NCBI GenBank assembly: GCA_025531455.1
Contig: JAMYHL010000024.1
Span: 1 to 64,000 of the forward strand
Length of the DNA stretch: 64,000 bases
Direction: 5' to 3'
Source of the DNA: Apiotrichum sp. Y4204
Taxonomy: Eukaryota > Basidiomycota > Tremellomycetes > Trichosporonales > Trichosporonaceae
Made by a program: the position numbers and the translations under genes. Shown here in pieces: positions 35,983 through 47,834 of the stretch (position 1 is the first letter of the stretch; each line of letters opens with the position of its first letter). The notes below the pieces were generated by a model that was not told the origin of the DNA, searched no databases, and saw nothing but the letters and a program-made list of their open reading frames with translations.

Positions 35983-38900
35983 GCTTTTTGAACTCGTGCA
36001 GACGTGGACCATGCGGATAAGGGTGGACGAAAAAAAGAGGAAAGAAATCAGGTTGATTTCAGGAAAGGTGAGGAAAGGTGGAGTATGCATTTTGGCTCTA
36101 GAGCCAATCCGGGTGCCACATTCGGCGGGGGTGCCACACGCACTTCTCGTACCACGCGCCCGCCACACGCCAGTCAGGCCAGTCAGGATCAGAAGGGTCC
36201 TTCCTGCGAGACCCATCGTTGTTGTCAGTTTAGTTGCTTTCGTCAGTTCCGATCACCTCGTTGTCGAGATTCTGGGAGAACGAGCACCCAGAAGCCACTG
36301 GAACGAAGGTTCTGGAACGCCATTTGGCTTCCTACTTTGCCCGCCTGGGTTTGCGGCCTTCTGCCCATCTGCCCATCGCCCCGCCGGTATACATACTGAT
36401 TCGCACTGATCCCCATCTCAGCAGCACTCAATGACGCGGGCGAAGGCCAGGGTCTCCCTCCCTAACAACGTACTGGGTCTTTTCTCGTCGCTCGTCACGA
36501 ATGTTACCCCGTCGACCGCGGGACCTTCGACCGCTACCCAGGAAATCTCCTTCATTGGCTGCAGCGCCGACTCCGAAACACAAGACCTAAACTCACAGAG
36601 AAGGCTCTACCCACAGCCGTGACGAAAGGAACAAGGGAAGAGATCGAAAGCCGTACGACCATTCTAGATGACACGTTTGAGAATTGGGTTGGATGCGTGA
36701 AACACACCGTTGTGGCGGAATCAGGGGACGAGGGTGTGGGCTACTCTGGTTGAGCTTGGTACTGCAACTCGTGTACCACAGCCCATTGATTCCTACAGTA
36801 CCCACTTCACTCCGAGCACAATCATCGTACGCCGAATGCACAATGCAGCACGGGTACCCAAGGTTGGGGGAGTCGGAGGCGTCACGCGTGACATTTTGCA
36901 GAAAGGGCTTCACACTGACAGCCCAAACGTGCTGTTCCACGGCTGATACCAGCACGGGAATCGACTTCGCAAAGGCACAAGTACACCTGCCGTGTGTTCC
37001 TGTGACCTGGTGAGCTGTCACCTGCGAGTGTCCCTTGCGACGCGATACAGAGCGACGTCCGCTTTCACAGTACCATATTCGATCGCGAACATCACCAGTC
37101 CGACTGTTGAGCTGCCCGTCCATCATTCACATCTACCGGTACCCAACAATAACTAGAAGGAGCAATGGTCCTGTAACCATGTGCTACATCACGGGGCGCA
37201 CATGTATCTCTAAGTATCCGACACACCCTGCCATAATCTAACACTTCCGCGACATGTCCGTCGGCAGCCGCAACTCCGTCGCGACCTCCCTCAACTCATC
37301 CAGGCACGCCACACGCCGCTGATTCCGGCCGTTTCGCGTCTGAGCTTATCGAGGTGGATACCATAGGCACAGAGCACGTTTCCTTTCACGCCGCATGCTC
37401 CACGAGACAGGTAAGCCAGGAAACCGAGGTAAAAGCCAGGGGATCTGGAGTGAAAATCGTGCGCTACCAGCGTGTGGCCCCCCAGAATGCATACACTCCT
37501 ATTGTGGGTTAATAAGCTTAGCCTTGATCCACCAGATACGCTCCATGCCCTCCGTGAAATCTGATTTTCACCACGCAGCATTGTGGATGAGACTGCACCT
37601 GTATTGCCCTGTTTGGTGCTTCGTTGAATGTGGACCACAGCAATATTTCCGAGGCATGATCTGCGGGTATCGGAAGTCGGCGCCGGTGAGGACGGAGAGT
37701 GCTTGTCGCCGACCCTTGTTCGGGTCCTCACAGTCTTATTAACACAAAACACCAGCCTAAAGGCCGCTTTTGAACAGCAAAACAAAGGGCGGACTGGCAG
37801 GAGGTGTGCATTTAGTGGACAAACCCCCGTGCCTCACCCCCAGCAGCCCCTGCTCGCCCTCCTATTCGGGTCCCCCTAATCCTGACGGCATTCCCAGGGA
37901 AGCTATGGGCTGGACCACGGCCAAACGGAGCTGTTCTAACTTCTCATCAGCTCCAGCTAGACTGTCCAAGCTGAGGATCGTAGAAGAAGAAAAGTTGCCG
38001 CGGCGCTGGTAGGTTCCCTGGGAATTGCGCTATAGCGAGGATTTATGGGGTATTCGGCGTCGTGACCGCTACGGTGCCACTTTGGCTGAGTCACATTCGT
38101 TGCTGGCAGCTGCCCCCTAGCACCCTCTTGAGCTTGTGTAATGCTGGCGACTTGAGCGCGCTGCAAAGTGGGCCTGTCGAGACCTCGTTCGCCTTTGCTG
38201 GCACTTCCCTAATCGCGATCATGTGAGTGTGAGCATTAGCGCTCGGTGGGCGCACGCGGAGCGGGCATCAGCCTCGGACGGACCGACGACGCATTTCATA
38301 CAAAATATCCAGCTCCGCCTGGCCAATGTGAGAGACCCACCTTCCGATATGATATCCCCCATTCCTCTGTCCATATTTTTCTGAAACCCAGCCCCAGCAA
38401 CCCCCAGCTCACCATGTGTGGACCAGAAAGGAGCGTTCTGGTTTGTTCCGCTCGGTCCCTAGCTGGCAACTCTGTCAAACCTCTACTCTGGGAGGGTCAC
38501 AAAACATGTGGGGCTGCGCCAGCCTTTTACTGAAGCCCTACACACTATTGATGCTCCCAAGTCGGACAACATGTGGAGACACACAACGGCATTGCAGGAT
38601 TGTCAGACTATTCTAGATCCTGGGCATTTTGACAAAGGATAAAGTGCCTCAGGACTCGGCGCCTCACTCTCTCGCGTTAGCTGTTCATGTGGATCTGGCG
38701 ATCACACAGAATGAGTCATCGGTCATGGATCATGGATCATGATCTCGGCCGTCGGAACGAATAGCTGCCACCATCTCAGCACCTCGAACTTTGTTTCTGT
38801 GCCACTTTACAGTGCTCCTGCCACCCTCGATGTGAAGAGTCCCACTACTGGAACATCCGCCAGGCTACTGCCGTCGGTCGTAGACTGTAGCTTAGCAGCC

Positions 38901-41016
38901 CAATAACATCAATTGTGGAACGTGCCTCAATCAGAACTGTTTCTTGAGGGCGGGGTTTTGCTTGTTCTGGAGCAGCACCGTGAGGCAACAGCCCCACTCG
39001 ACCCTCCTGACCTATCAGTAGGTGTTCAACAATGCACGATGAATCATCAGACGCTTGCTGTCCCTTCACTTCCGTTTGCTGGAAAATCGACCCTTCACAC
39101 CTCGTTGCTTCACTGGGGAATGGGGCGGCCCACAAGCAAGCTGCAACACCAGCTCCTCGTGCATCAGCTGGGTCCTGGGCGGGCTGTCGATTTCTCTACG
39201 CCGTTCCTCGTACTCGGGGGCAAAGTGCACCTTAAATGCTGCTGTCGACGACAATCGCCACTCCGTCGTCTGGCCCTGCTGGCACGCTGGCAAGTTGGGC
39301 AACGCTGGGCCTCCAGGAAGCCATGATACAGCCCCTTGTTGTCGACCTCGGACGATCACTCATTGCCGTACTGGACGTTGCAGGATGGTCGAGAAGGACG
39401 CGTCGTACTTCCAAAAAGAGAGAGGCAGGAGGCCCAATAGATGACCAAGGGGCAAAAGCCAAGACGAAGGGGGCACGAAAGTATGCCGCGGGACGATCAG
39501 AGACAGTCCGAGACCTGACAAGATGGCAACGGACCAAAAGAATCCCAAGGGGCCAGCAGCTGGCCAAGGTGACTGAGCCACACAGGCGGAGCAGGTACTC
39601 AGGGTCCTGGCATCATGTCACAAGTGTTCAGGGAAGTGCGTTTCATGTAAAAGCTTCTTTACCCTCAGCCCCCCGATTGCTCTGCCCGCCCATCTGCCTT
39701 GTGGCCCAAGCGCTTCGGTGCTAGTGGTTGTCGTCGCGTCGACCAGCTTCGCGGCATTTTGATCCAGGGAGCCAGGAGGTGTTTCTTGTCTCTTGCGGGT
39801 TGCCGTTGCCCTAATCCTTACGCAAAGCTCCTTCCAAATGTTCCTCTTCCTCTGCGCGTCTCCCTCTGACGAGCAACGAAATCCTAGAGTCTGGACCGCT
39901 TGCTCTGGAGTCAAGCGGAAGGTTGGGGTCTAACCTTGCTCCATTCTGACACAACGAGGTACCACTGCCTGGCTCCAATCAGAGTTGGGGACGCGCATTG
40001 AGTGGGTTTAGACTAACCTGCGAAAGAGGCTTCCATTCACCTGTCCCAATTCCAGAACGATGAATGCCTCGTTCCAGAGAAGTCCCTAAACTATCACAAG
40101 AAGCATTACAATCAAATGTGGCGCTTTCTCTGAAGGTTCGTTCAGACAACCAGGCAGCTGCAGTTTGTGCTCAAACACAAGAGCAGACACCTGCTCAGAG
40201 ACGAGTTTCCAGCTTGGACTTGGCCTGTTTCAGACCGGCTGTTGCCGCGTTCCACCCGCGTCTGCGGGTCCGCCCCGACAGTCACGTAACTGCAGCAAAG
40301 CTGCCCTTTTTCGCCAGCTTGTCCACTCTCCTAGGTACCGTGCTCTGTCGTTCCATCTGCCCTGCCTTTCCCATAGAAAGTGATATGCCAGTGCCTTACG
40401 GCAGCCACCCGGTCGACCCTGTGAAGCACGGACAGTCGTGGCCCGTCGGCGCGCGTTGCGGGCAGGGTTCTGACCAGAATCCTCCGTGCAGCCCTGCGCG
40501 TTTGGCTCATGCTCTGGCCATTGTGGTGGTACGCGGGTGTTACAGGGCGGTCGCGGCGCCGCGGTCCTGCATCGCGTCTTGCTTTGCGCCTACCCCCGTC
40601 TGCTCCGTGGTACCTCGATCGTGCCTCCCGTCAACCACCCTCTCCCCTTGCCTCGCTTTTTTAGACTTTGGCAGACTCTCGTTACTCTTTTTTTCCGGGG
40701 TACCGCCCAGCGAGAAGGGCAGTGTCTCACAGATCCGTTCCCGGTGCAGGGAGGTGAACACTACACAGCCGGGGGTTTGTGGCAGGACACGATCGGCCTA
40801 CATATATCGCGCCCCACTCCCGCTCTCATCTTCTGTATCCCCCATCCGCCAAACAGGTCTGTGTGTTCGTTCGTGTTTCTTCGTTCGACGTCTTCTCGCC
40901 CACTCGGCTACCACACTCCTTCTCTTCCTCGACACCCTTCGTACCCGCCGCTGGCCGGCACTTTCTCTTGGACTCGTTCATCGTCCGCCCCCCGCTTGAC
41001 CTGACCTGTTCCCACC
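35983..41016. other. 5 kb region without a recognisable gene, upstream of the DUF1996 gene
   Basis: Reading frames are short and unlike known families on both strands, and base composition is visibly less GC-rich than the flanking exons. The last 250 bases are a promoter/leader: CATATATC near 40801-40808, then a long C/T-rich tract to the ATG at 41017. It could be regulatory DNA, a long non-coding RNA or a decayed element; no terminal repeats or transposase motifs were seen. Confidence 0.45.
40801..40808 (+). promoter_or_regulatory. TATA-like element of the DUF1996 gene
   Basis: CATATATC about 210 bases before the start codon, followed by a pyrimidine-rich leader. Confidence 0.4.
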
Positions 41017-43065
41017 ATGGCCCAGGACAACAGCAACAACTACCGCCGCGTCGGCGCCATTGCCGCCGCGGCTGCCCTTCTCGCCTCGCCGGCCCTCGCC
41101 GCCAGCGGTCTCTTCGCCATCCCCATGGTTCGCCCTTGTGTTCAGGCCCGTATCGATCCCATCATGAACTCTGACAGTGTCGGCGGCCACGTTCACTCCG
41201 TCTACGGTACCTGCAACTTCCGCTCCACCCTCAGCAGCCCGCAGCAGATGCTCGAGTCCGGCTGCACCGGCACTGGTGTCCGCGCTGACGGCTCCAACTA
41301 CTGGGTCCCCTCGCTCTACTACATCCGTCCTGACAACAAGTACGAGCCTATCCCCCACCAGTCGCGTATCTACTACTTTATCAACCAGGGTCGCAAGGTC
41401 CACCCCTTCCCTCCCGGCATGCGCATGATCGTCGGCAACGGCGTCAACCGTTATCAGTGGAACGAGAACGCTCTTGGCAACGACTTCAAGTACGACCAGA
41501 AGGGCACCGGCTTCTACCTCCCCAACGGCACCAACACCAACGGCGAGAAGCCCGGCAACATTGCCCTTGGTATCCACTTCCCGTCCTGCGGCTGGGCGAA
41601 CCAGTCGCTCGACTCGTGGGACCACTACTCGCACCTTACCTGGCCCATCAGCACTGGTGGTGGTGAGGTCTTCCAGGTCCGTGACGGCGACAGCTGCCCC
41701 GAGAGCCACCCGATCATGTACCCGCACATCTTCCTCGAGTCCTTCTACTACCTCACCGACTCCCAGAAGCAGCAGTGGCGCACCGGCGACGTCAACAATG
41801 TGATCCTCTCGAACGGCGACACCACCGGTCTTTCCTACCACGCCGACTTTGTCAACGGTTGGGACTCCAACGTCCTCAGTGCTGCCATTGAGCAGTGCGG
41901 CGCTCACAGCGGCGGCCCCGGCGACCAGCTCCAGAACTGCCCTCCTCTCGTCCCTCACCTCGACGACGGCGAAGCCCGTGCCAACTGCCGTCACCAGGGC
42001 CTCATCCCCGACGAGGACATTGGATGGTTCGAGCCCCTCGACCAGCTTCCCGGCTGCAACCCCCGCTGGGACCGTGACGGCGGCGACCTCAAGCCCAAGA
42101 CCTGCCCGTGGTTCAAGGGTAACCCCAAGTGGGCTCCCCCTCAGGCTCTTATTGGTGAGATGTCTTGCGAGTCCAGCATCCCCGTCAACAGGAAGCCCAA
42201 CGCCGACGGCTCCTGGCCCAAGCCTATGGGTTACGACTCGTACATTATCCCTTGGGGTAAGCAGGTCGACTACCCCCGTTTCGCAAAGTTCCCCAAGCTC
42301 GACTACATTGTTACCCCGGCCAGCACCGAGTGGGGTAACGGCGACAAGGACTTCACCGCCAAGATGGGCGGTATTCCCGCTTTCGACGAGGTCAACGGCC
42401 CCGGCATCTTTGACAAGGGCCAGTGGGCCACCGACCCAAACCTGCCTTCGCCCTCGACGACCTACCTGCCGTTCGAGCAGTACGGTCTCCGCCGCCCCAC
42501 CAACGCTGTTGACCCGGCCCTCGGTGCCCAGCCCCAGGCCCAGCAGCCCGCCGCCACCACGACTGCCGCGCCTTCGGAGGGCTCGAACAGCTCCTCCACC
42601 GCTTCCGCCAACTCCTCTGTTGCCCCCGCCGCTGGAGCCTCCGCTGCCGCCACTTCCGGCGCCTCCGCTGCTGCCTCTTCCGGTGCCTCTTCCGGCGCCT
42701 CTTCCGCTACCCCGGCTGCGTCCTCGTCGGTTCCCACCGCCCCCGTCCCCGTCGTTGGCCTCCTCAAGGAGGACGAGACCTCGGCCGCCTCCAGCGCTGC
42801 CGACTCATCCGCTACTCCCACTGACGGCGCCGTGGTCGAGGAGACCGCCTCGGCTGCTACCCAGGTGTCCTCCGTGGCCGCCGGCAACGGCGCCCTTGCC
42901 ACTGGCAGTGACTCGGCCTCTGCGCAGACCACCACCATTGCCGCTCAGGGCACCACTGCCGCCGCTCAGGAGACTACTGTCGCTGCTGGTTCCTCGCCCG
43001 CCGCGCCCAAGCCGAAGAAGTGCAAGAAGGCTCGTGCCCACAAGCGCTCCAAGCGCGTCCTCTAA
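41017..43065 (+). CDS. Secreted DUF1996 protein with Ser/Ala stalk and basic tail
   Basis: A single exon codes 682 residues from an ATG in a near-ideal context (CCACCATGG). The N-terminus is a signal sequence or anchor (VGAIAAAAALLASPALAAS). Residues about 38-300 are the DUF1996 domain: VRPCVQARIDPIMNSD, GGHVHSVYGTCNF, SRIYYFINQG, IHFPSCGWANQSLDS and SCPESHPIMYPHIFLE, with evenly spaced Cys and His. The family is fungal and secreted; its biochemical role is unsettled. After residue 505 comes a 160-residue Ala/Ser/Thr stalk, probably heavily O-glycosylated. The last 18 residues are strongly basic with one Cys (PKKCKKARAHKRSKRVL). No GPI signal is present. Strong third-position C bias suggests high expression. 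Confidence 0.93.
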   Translation: MAQDNSNNYRRVGAIAAAAALLASPALAASGLFAIPMVRPCVQARIDPIMNSDSVGGHVHSVYGTCNFRSTLSSPQQMLESGCTGTGVRADGSNYWVPSLYYIRPDNKYEPIPHQSRIYYFINQGRKVHPFPPGMRMIVGNGVNRYQWNENALGNDFKYDQKGTGFYLPNGTNTNGEKPGNIALGIHFPSCGWANQSLDSWDHYSHLTWPISTGGGEVFQVRDGDSCPESHPIMYPHIFLESFYYLTDSQKQQWRTGDVNNVILSNGDTTGLSYHADFVNGWDSNVLSAAIEQCGAHSGGPGDQLQNCPPLVPHLDDGEARANCRHQGLIPDEDIGWFEPLDQLPGCNPRWDRDGGDLKPKTCPWFKGNPKWAPPQALIGEMSCESSIPVNRKPNADGSWPKPMGYDSYIIPWGKQVDYPRFAKFPKLDYIVTPASTEWGNGDKDFTAKMGGIPAFDEVNGPGIFDKGQWATDPNLPSPSTTYLPFEQYGLRRPTNAVDPALGAQPQAQQPAATTTAAPSEGSNSSSTASANSSVAPAAGASAAATSGASAAASSGASSGASSATPAASSSVPTAPVPVVGLLKEDETSAASSAADSSATPTDGAVVEETASAATQVSSVAAGNGALATGSDSASAQTTTIAAQGTTAAAQETTVAAGSSPAAPKPKKCKKARAHKRSKRVL

Positions 43066-43777
43066 GGCACTGTCCAGCTCTGCTTGCCCCAGCGGCAACG
43101 TAACGAGTTCCGTTTACGACTCGGCACGACCCAAAGTACGGATGACCTCCCTGGCACGGCCTTCACGTCCACCCCACCCTACAATCTTTCCTACCTTCAC
43201 CATCTCAATTGTGTATCTCTAGTTCTCGGTCATCTGGCTTCTCCGGCAGCGCCGTATTAGCCTAACTCACGGTAGTCTTTATTCTTTTTTTTTTACATTC
43301 ACATTCCGTATGCTGCCCCGCGGGTATGTATCGGTTCATAAATCATGGTGAAGGGAGGACTTTGCACTGGAGTCAGATGCCGTCAGAAATCAGGTTGAGA
43401 GAGAGGAAATGTTGCGCAGGTCAGTGACTGGGCCTATTGACATCCACTCTCCAGCGAAGCATGCAGGAGATGTGTAATGTTGTAAAAAGGAGGGCATGGA
43501 GGGATGCTGGATGCGAGATGGTATGCATGCCGGGGTCCTGGGGATGTGCTGTGTGGATGGAACGTGACGACATGACGGCGAGCGGGATCAAATGGACGCG
43601 ACTGATTGTTTTGTGAGACAAACCCAAACAATCCACCCCAAAGTCAACAGATCTCGCTCTCCATCTCCGTCGTTCTCATCATCTTTCCATCCACTCGTGT
43701 CTGTCCCTATAGGTCCGATCCTGTCCGCGGCGTGGCATGCGGTACGCTCCATCCACCGACACCGCTCACTCCAGAAC
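43066..43777. other. Intergenic region and leader of the BRCT gene
   Basis: 3' flank of the DUF1996 gene and 5' leader of the BRCT gene. An in-frame ATG at 43592 could extend the BRCT protein by 62 residues, but that extension reads like translated leader. Confidence 0.5.
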
Positions 43778-46700
43778 ATGGCCGTCCCGCTAGCTGCGCG
43801 CACGCGCTCGATGGCGCGCCGCGAGTCCCTCGCCGCCGGCACTACCCCGCAGCCCGCTCCATCCCAGTCACGTCTTGTCCAGCCGCAATCCATCCGTCAC
43901 CGACAGCCTTTCCGCCGTGCTCAGGATGCCCCAAGCGCAGGTAAACCGCAATCACGCCCACTTACACCTCACAACCTTGCTGGACCGAGTACCGCGACGA
44001 CACCTGCCCCCTCTCAACCGTCCAGCAACCCGCGCCTTGCCGGAAGCATCCGCAAGAGCCGCATACCCACCCGCCGTATTGGCACGCGGCGCAATCCGGC
44101 ACCGCCCACACCCACTGAAAGCGCGCCGAGTCCGCCGTCTCCCCCGCCCGCTGTGGGGAGTAAGCGCAAGTTCGGCGAGGGCGAGCAGGGGAGGAAACGC
44201 GCGCGTGTCGAGGAGGTCCGTCCCGCGGCTAGAGCTGGCTCTGGTCCGGAAAGGGTCAATTCGAGCAACACGGCCGTGATGGAAGTCACGGTCGAGTGTG
44301 TTGATGCCCAGCCGCTCCATGCGCTTGCTGAGCCGCCTGTTCCTCTGGCGCTGGCCACGATTGCTGAATCAAGCGAGGTGGCAACAGGGCAAGTGGCTCA
44401 ACCTCGGCAAGAGATTCCTGACAACTTTACGGGTGTGGAAGTTGATGCACCATCTACAGCAAGTGAGGCGCCCATGGAGATTGATTTAGCTCTTCCGAAG
44501 GACACAGTGATCCCCACCGACACGCCTTTCGCATCGACGTCTGCATCTGCCCAGCCTATGGAGGTCGACTCCCCAGCAAAAACGACGACACCAAAGGGAC
44601 CTCCGCCGCGGGACAGCCTCACGTCCATTGCTTCCACCACGCCGACATTGACACCACCAACGGCGCGCTTCACCTTTATTGCTCGACCGCCATCTTCTAT
44701 CTCGATCATGACGGAGCCACCCAACGTTGCTACTGAGCCGAGTACTGCTGCACCACAGTCAAACGAACCCGCAACTCATAGCACGCCTCGAGTCGCATCC
44801 CGTGGCACGCCAGGATCACTCGCTGAGCACGGCACTCCACCCACGCCCGCCCGCGAGATCCTCCGCCTCGGCGCTGGTGCATCCGACACAGCCGCCGGCG
44901 CCATAATCATCCGTCCGCCAACTCCTCCCCGCATCGCGGAGCGCACAGTGGAACAGGGTTATCCCCCGCTCTCCACTCCGCCAGGGTATGCTCCTCTGAT
45001 CGCCACGCCGCCAGAAGCTGCGCCTGCCCCGCAATCAAGGCCAAAGACCTTCGCGCACCGAATCAACACCCTGCGTGCGCATCACGACACGGACTCACCT
45101 GCGACGCGTCCCCCGCTTCGTATCGACACGCGACTTGCGGGTATGGGCGGGCCCCGGCGTCCGGCGCCCGGCGAGGACGACCCATTCTACCGTCCTCCGC
45201 GTTCCAAGACACCACCGCGTGTCGCGATGCCGCCCCCGCCGGCGATATGCGTTACGGACCCCGATGACGTGGTTATCGATCAGCATATGGCGGGAGTTGC
45301 GGAAGCATCTGGGCAAGGTGATGGAGCTCAGGGGACAGAGAAGGAAGGGGCGGAGGAGGAAGAGAAGGTTGTGGTCGAGGAGAAGGTCCCGGTTCAGGAG
45401 GCTGAGATGAAGCAGGACGAACAGATGCCCGAGCCCGCCGCCGGGGATGAGCAATCCGGTGACGTCGCGAAGGATGTGGCCCCGTCGCTGGTTAAGGATG
45501 CTCCGATAGAGGTCGATTCTCAGCCTGGGGTTGCAGAATCTGGTGAGGGCGTGGCCGGACCGTCGATCCCACTTGCACCTGCTTCCTCACCGTCAACCAC
45601 GGCGGCGCCTGGCCCCGCGCCCTCGGGCATACCTGTTGCGACCAGCCGCCAGTCGCTGTCGACACTGGAGCAGCCCCCTCTCCCCAGGCTGCCGAGCTCG
45701 GGTCTACCTATTCGACGCCCGTCATCACGCCCAGCCCTCGGCCTCACAGGTCCGAGCATACCCTCATCGTCTGGTGATGCTCTCCGCAAGACGTCGTATC
45801 CATCTTCTCTTGGATCCGGCCCGCTGCGGCACCAGACCGCCCGCGTCGTGTCCAATCCCGTGCCACCGCCCAGCATGGCAGACGACAAGATGGACGTGGA
45901 CCCACCATCGCCGCGGTCCGTCTCGGAACCCACACGTGGAGCATCAGCCATTGCTCGGACGCCGTCTCCGCCGCCGGCCCGCCCGCCGTCACGCATGTCG
46001 CTGTCCATGTCCACCCGGCAGGAGGATACGTCCCGCGATCTGATGCGCATGTCCGACCTGCTCACCCGCCTGCGCAAGCCATCCGAGCCGCGCAAATTTA
46101 CCCCAGCGCCGCGCCCGATGCGCATAAGCGCACCTCCCGTGATGCAGGACGATGGCTCGAGCGTGCGCAAGGTCCGTCCACCGTCGCGGCTCACGAAGAG
46201 CGCCTCGACGCGTCCGCCCCTCGCTACTGTCGGTGAGCAGACGCTCAACACCGGCAGCCACGCAGACGTCATGGGCGGCGCGCACGGCACATATCTCAAG
46301 GGCGTCGTAGCCTATGTGGACGTCTACACCACCGAGGGCGATTTCGGCGGCAACAGCTACATTGAGATGCTCAAGCGCTGCGGGGCTAAGGTACTCCTCA
46401 AGCGCCCGACTGAGAGCTGCACGCATATAATTTGGAAAGAGGGCAGGCCATCCACTGCAAACTTTGTGCGCCGCCTCGAGCGCGAGCAGCGCCCAAAGGT
46501 TGTTGGCGCGACGTGGCTCACGAGTTGTGCACGCGCGGGAGCCCGCGTTCCCGAAGACGGATTCACTGTCAATCTCGACAATGAGGCCGTGTTCGCGCGC
46601 AAGAAGAGCATGCAGCCCAAGCTCCTGGGCAAGCCGGGTAACGAAAACGCGGTGGGACCAATTGGCACTGGAGGTGCGAGCCGCCCAAAACTCAGTGTCC

Positions 46701-46814
46701 GTCCTGCATCCGCGATACGGTATGCGCGTAAGTCTTGAGCTGTAGGAGATTTGCTGACCCCCAGCCAAGGTTGGGTCGCCGCTGCGTAAAAGTTATGTGC
46801 ACCGTGATGAGTGA
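43778..46814 (+). CDS. BRCT-domain protein resembling microcephalin (MCPH1)
   Basis: Exons 43778-46727 and 46765-46814 give 999 residues. Without removing the 37-base intron (GTAAGT...CTGACCCCCAG) the frame would stop at once; with it the end reads YAPKVGSPLRKSYVHRDE. The start MAVPLAARTRSMARRES is preferred over an in-frame ATG at 43592. The first 830 residues are disordered, Pro/Ser/Thr-rich with nuclear-type basic patches (GSKRKFGEG and GRKRARVEE) and many TP/SP sites. Residues about 836-932 are one BRCT domain: LKGVVAYVDVYTTEGD, MLKRCGAKV, THIIWKEGRPSTANF, VVGATWLTSCARAGARV. The AYVDV start and KEG-ST centre resemble the N-terminal BRCT of MCPH1, a regulator of chromosome condensation and DNA damage response. 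Function here is inferred. Confidence 0.88.
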
Positions 46815-47112
46815 CGGGGCTGTGTGATAGTTATCGTGTTTGTTAGTTAGGAGATGTTATGATTTATGATACTCGGTCAGGTTTGCAAAGTGTGGTACTG
46901 CCGCTCTTCACATCCATGTCCTCGCTGGAGCTGCGCTTGTGTCTGTGGCATTGTTGAACACGATGCCCCGTGCCTTCCGCGCTACCGATTGCCGGACCTG
47001 TCGAACCTGAGATTATGGTGCTTCCGTTCTGTTAGTATTGCAGCCAACGAGCCCGTGAGCACCTGCGCTTTCTCCCAACCCTTCAGATTCTGCATCACGA
47101 TCAAACCACTCT
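46815..47112. other. Convergent 3' region
   Basis: Short 3' flanks of the BRCT gene (+) and the MAPEG gene (-). Nothing else is seen. Confidence 0.5.
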
Positions 47113-47834
47113 CTACTTGAGCGAAATGAACTTGGGCGCCTCGGTGCCGGTGACGTACACGGCGGCGCCGATGAGGACGAGCTGCGCAAGGGAAGCAATC
47201 TTGGCGAGGCCGTTGTTCTGGATGTCAGCGGGGGAGACGGTTAAAGGTGAGCTGAGACACTCGGATGAACAGTGTGCTGTATCCGGTACTCACACGCTTG
47301 GCAACCGTGCCAGTCGAGTAGTTGATCTACTGTCAGAGAAATCCGCAATTGCCAGACATACGGCGTAGAAGAGACGGCCAAACGCCCACGCGGTAATCGT
47401 GCCCGTGGCAAACTTGGGGTGGAACAGGCTCAGGTAGCCAAACAACGCGAGGTTGATGGGAAGCACCTCGAGAAGGTTTGCGTGCGCGCGCTGCGTGCAA
47501 TTGAACTTGAACTTTGCGGGGTCGGCTGCGGCCTCGGTGTCGCTCGCGTACAGCTTGGGGTACGCGACCTTTGCGGCCTTGCGCTGCTTGACGACCTGGA
47601 GGATCTGGAAGATCTGCGTGTGAGGATTTGAAGCATGAAACTCTTGGATCTTGTATATACGGCTAGACTCCTTGTCGGATCCGAAGATCCTGGGTATCCA
47701 GAGGACTAGCGCCGTCCAAATAGCCGCCTTGATTTATCTGATTTCCTACTCACGTCGAGGAAGACGACGGAGAGGATTCCGACGCCGGTAATGGGAAACG
47801 CGGGGGGGAGGACGAACGAGGACATCGAAGACAT
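47113..47834 (-). CDS. Microsomal glutathione S-transferase 3-type MAPEG protein
   Basis: Minus-strand exons 47754-47834, 47362-47613, 47294-47326 and 47113-47217 give 156 residues, the family size. Four membrane spans are visible. The MAPEG signature FNCTQRAHANLLEVLP matches the glutathione-binding Asn/Arg/Glu region, preceded by YPKLYASDTEAA and followed by a loop and FGRLFYAINYSTG. These endoplasmic-reticulum or outer-mitochondrial membrane enzymes conjugate or reduce lipid peroxides with glutathione. The reading AINYSTG depends on using the second AG of CTGACAGTAG as acceptor. Introns are 140, 35 and 76 bases. It is divergent from the NSRP1 gene, with a CACGTG palindrome between. Confidence 0.93.

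Noticed and set aside
40064..40999. 311-codon open frame before the DUF1996 gene
   Set aside because: It overlaps the TATA-like element and C/T-rich leader, has no family marks and uses rare codons for this genome.
35983..41016. Possible LTR retrotransposon
   Set aside because: No reverse transcriptase, integrase or gag-like motifs and no long direct repeats were found on reading.
40978..41994. 338-codon open frame opposite the DUF1996 gene
   Set aside because: Same codon-bias effect; no domain and no start context.
41849..43222. 457-codon Pro/Ser/Arg-rich open frame in another plus-strand frame of the DUF1996 gene
   Set aside because: Frame-shifted reading of the Ala/Ser stalk; low-complexity artefact.
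43592..43777. N-terminal extension of the BRCT protein from the ATG at 43592
   Set aside because: The 62 added residues read like a translated C/T-rich leader; the ATG at 43778 gives a typical basic N-terminus. It cannot be fully excluded.
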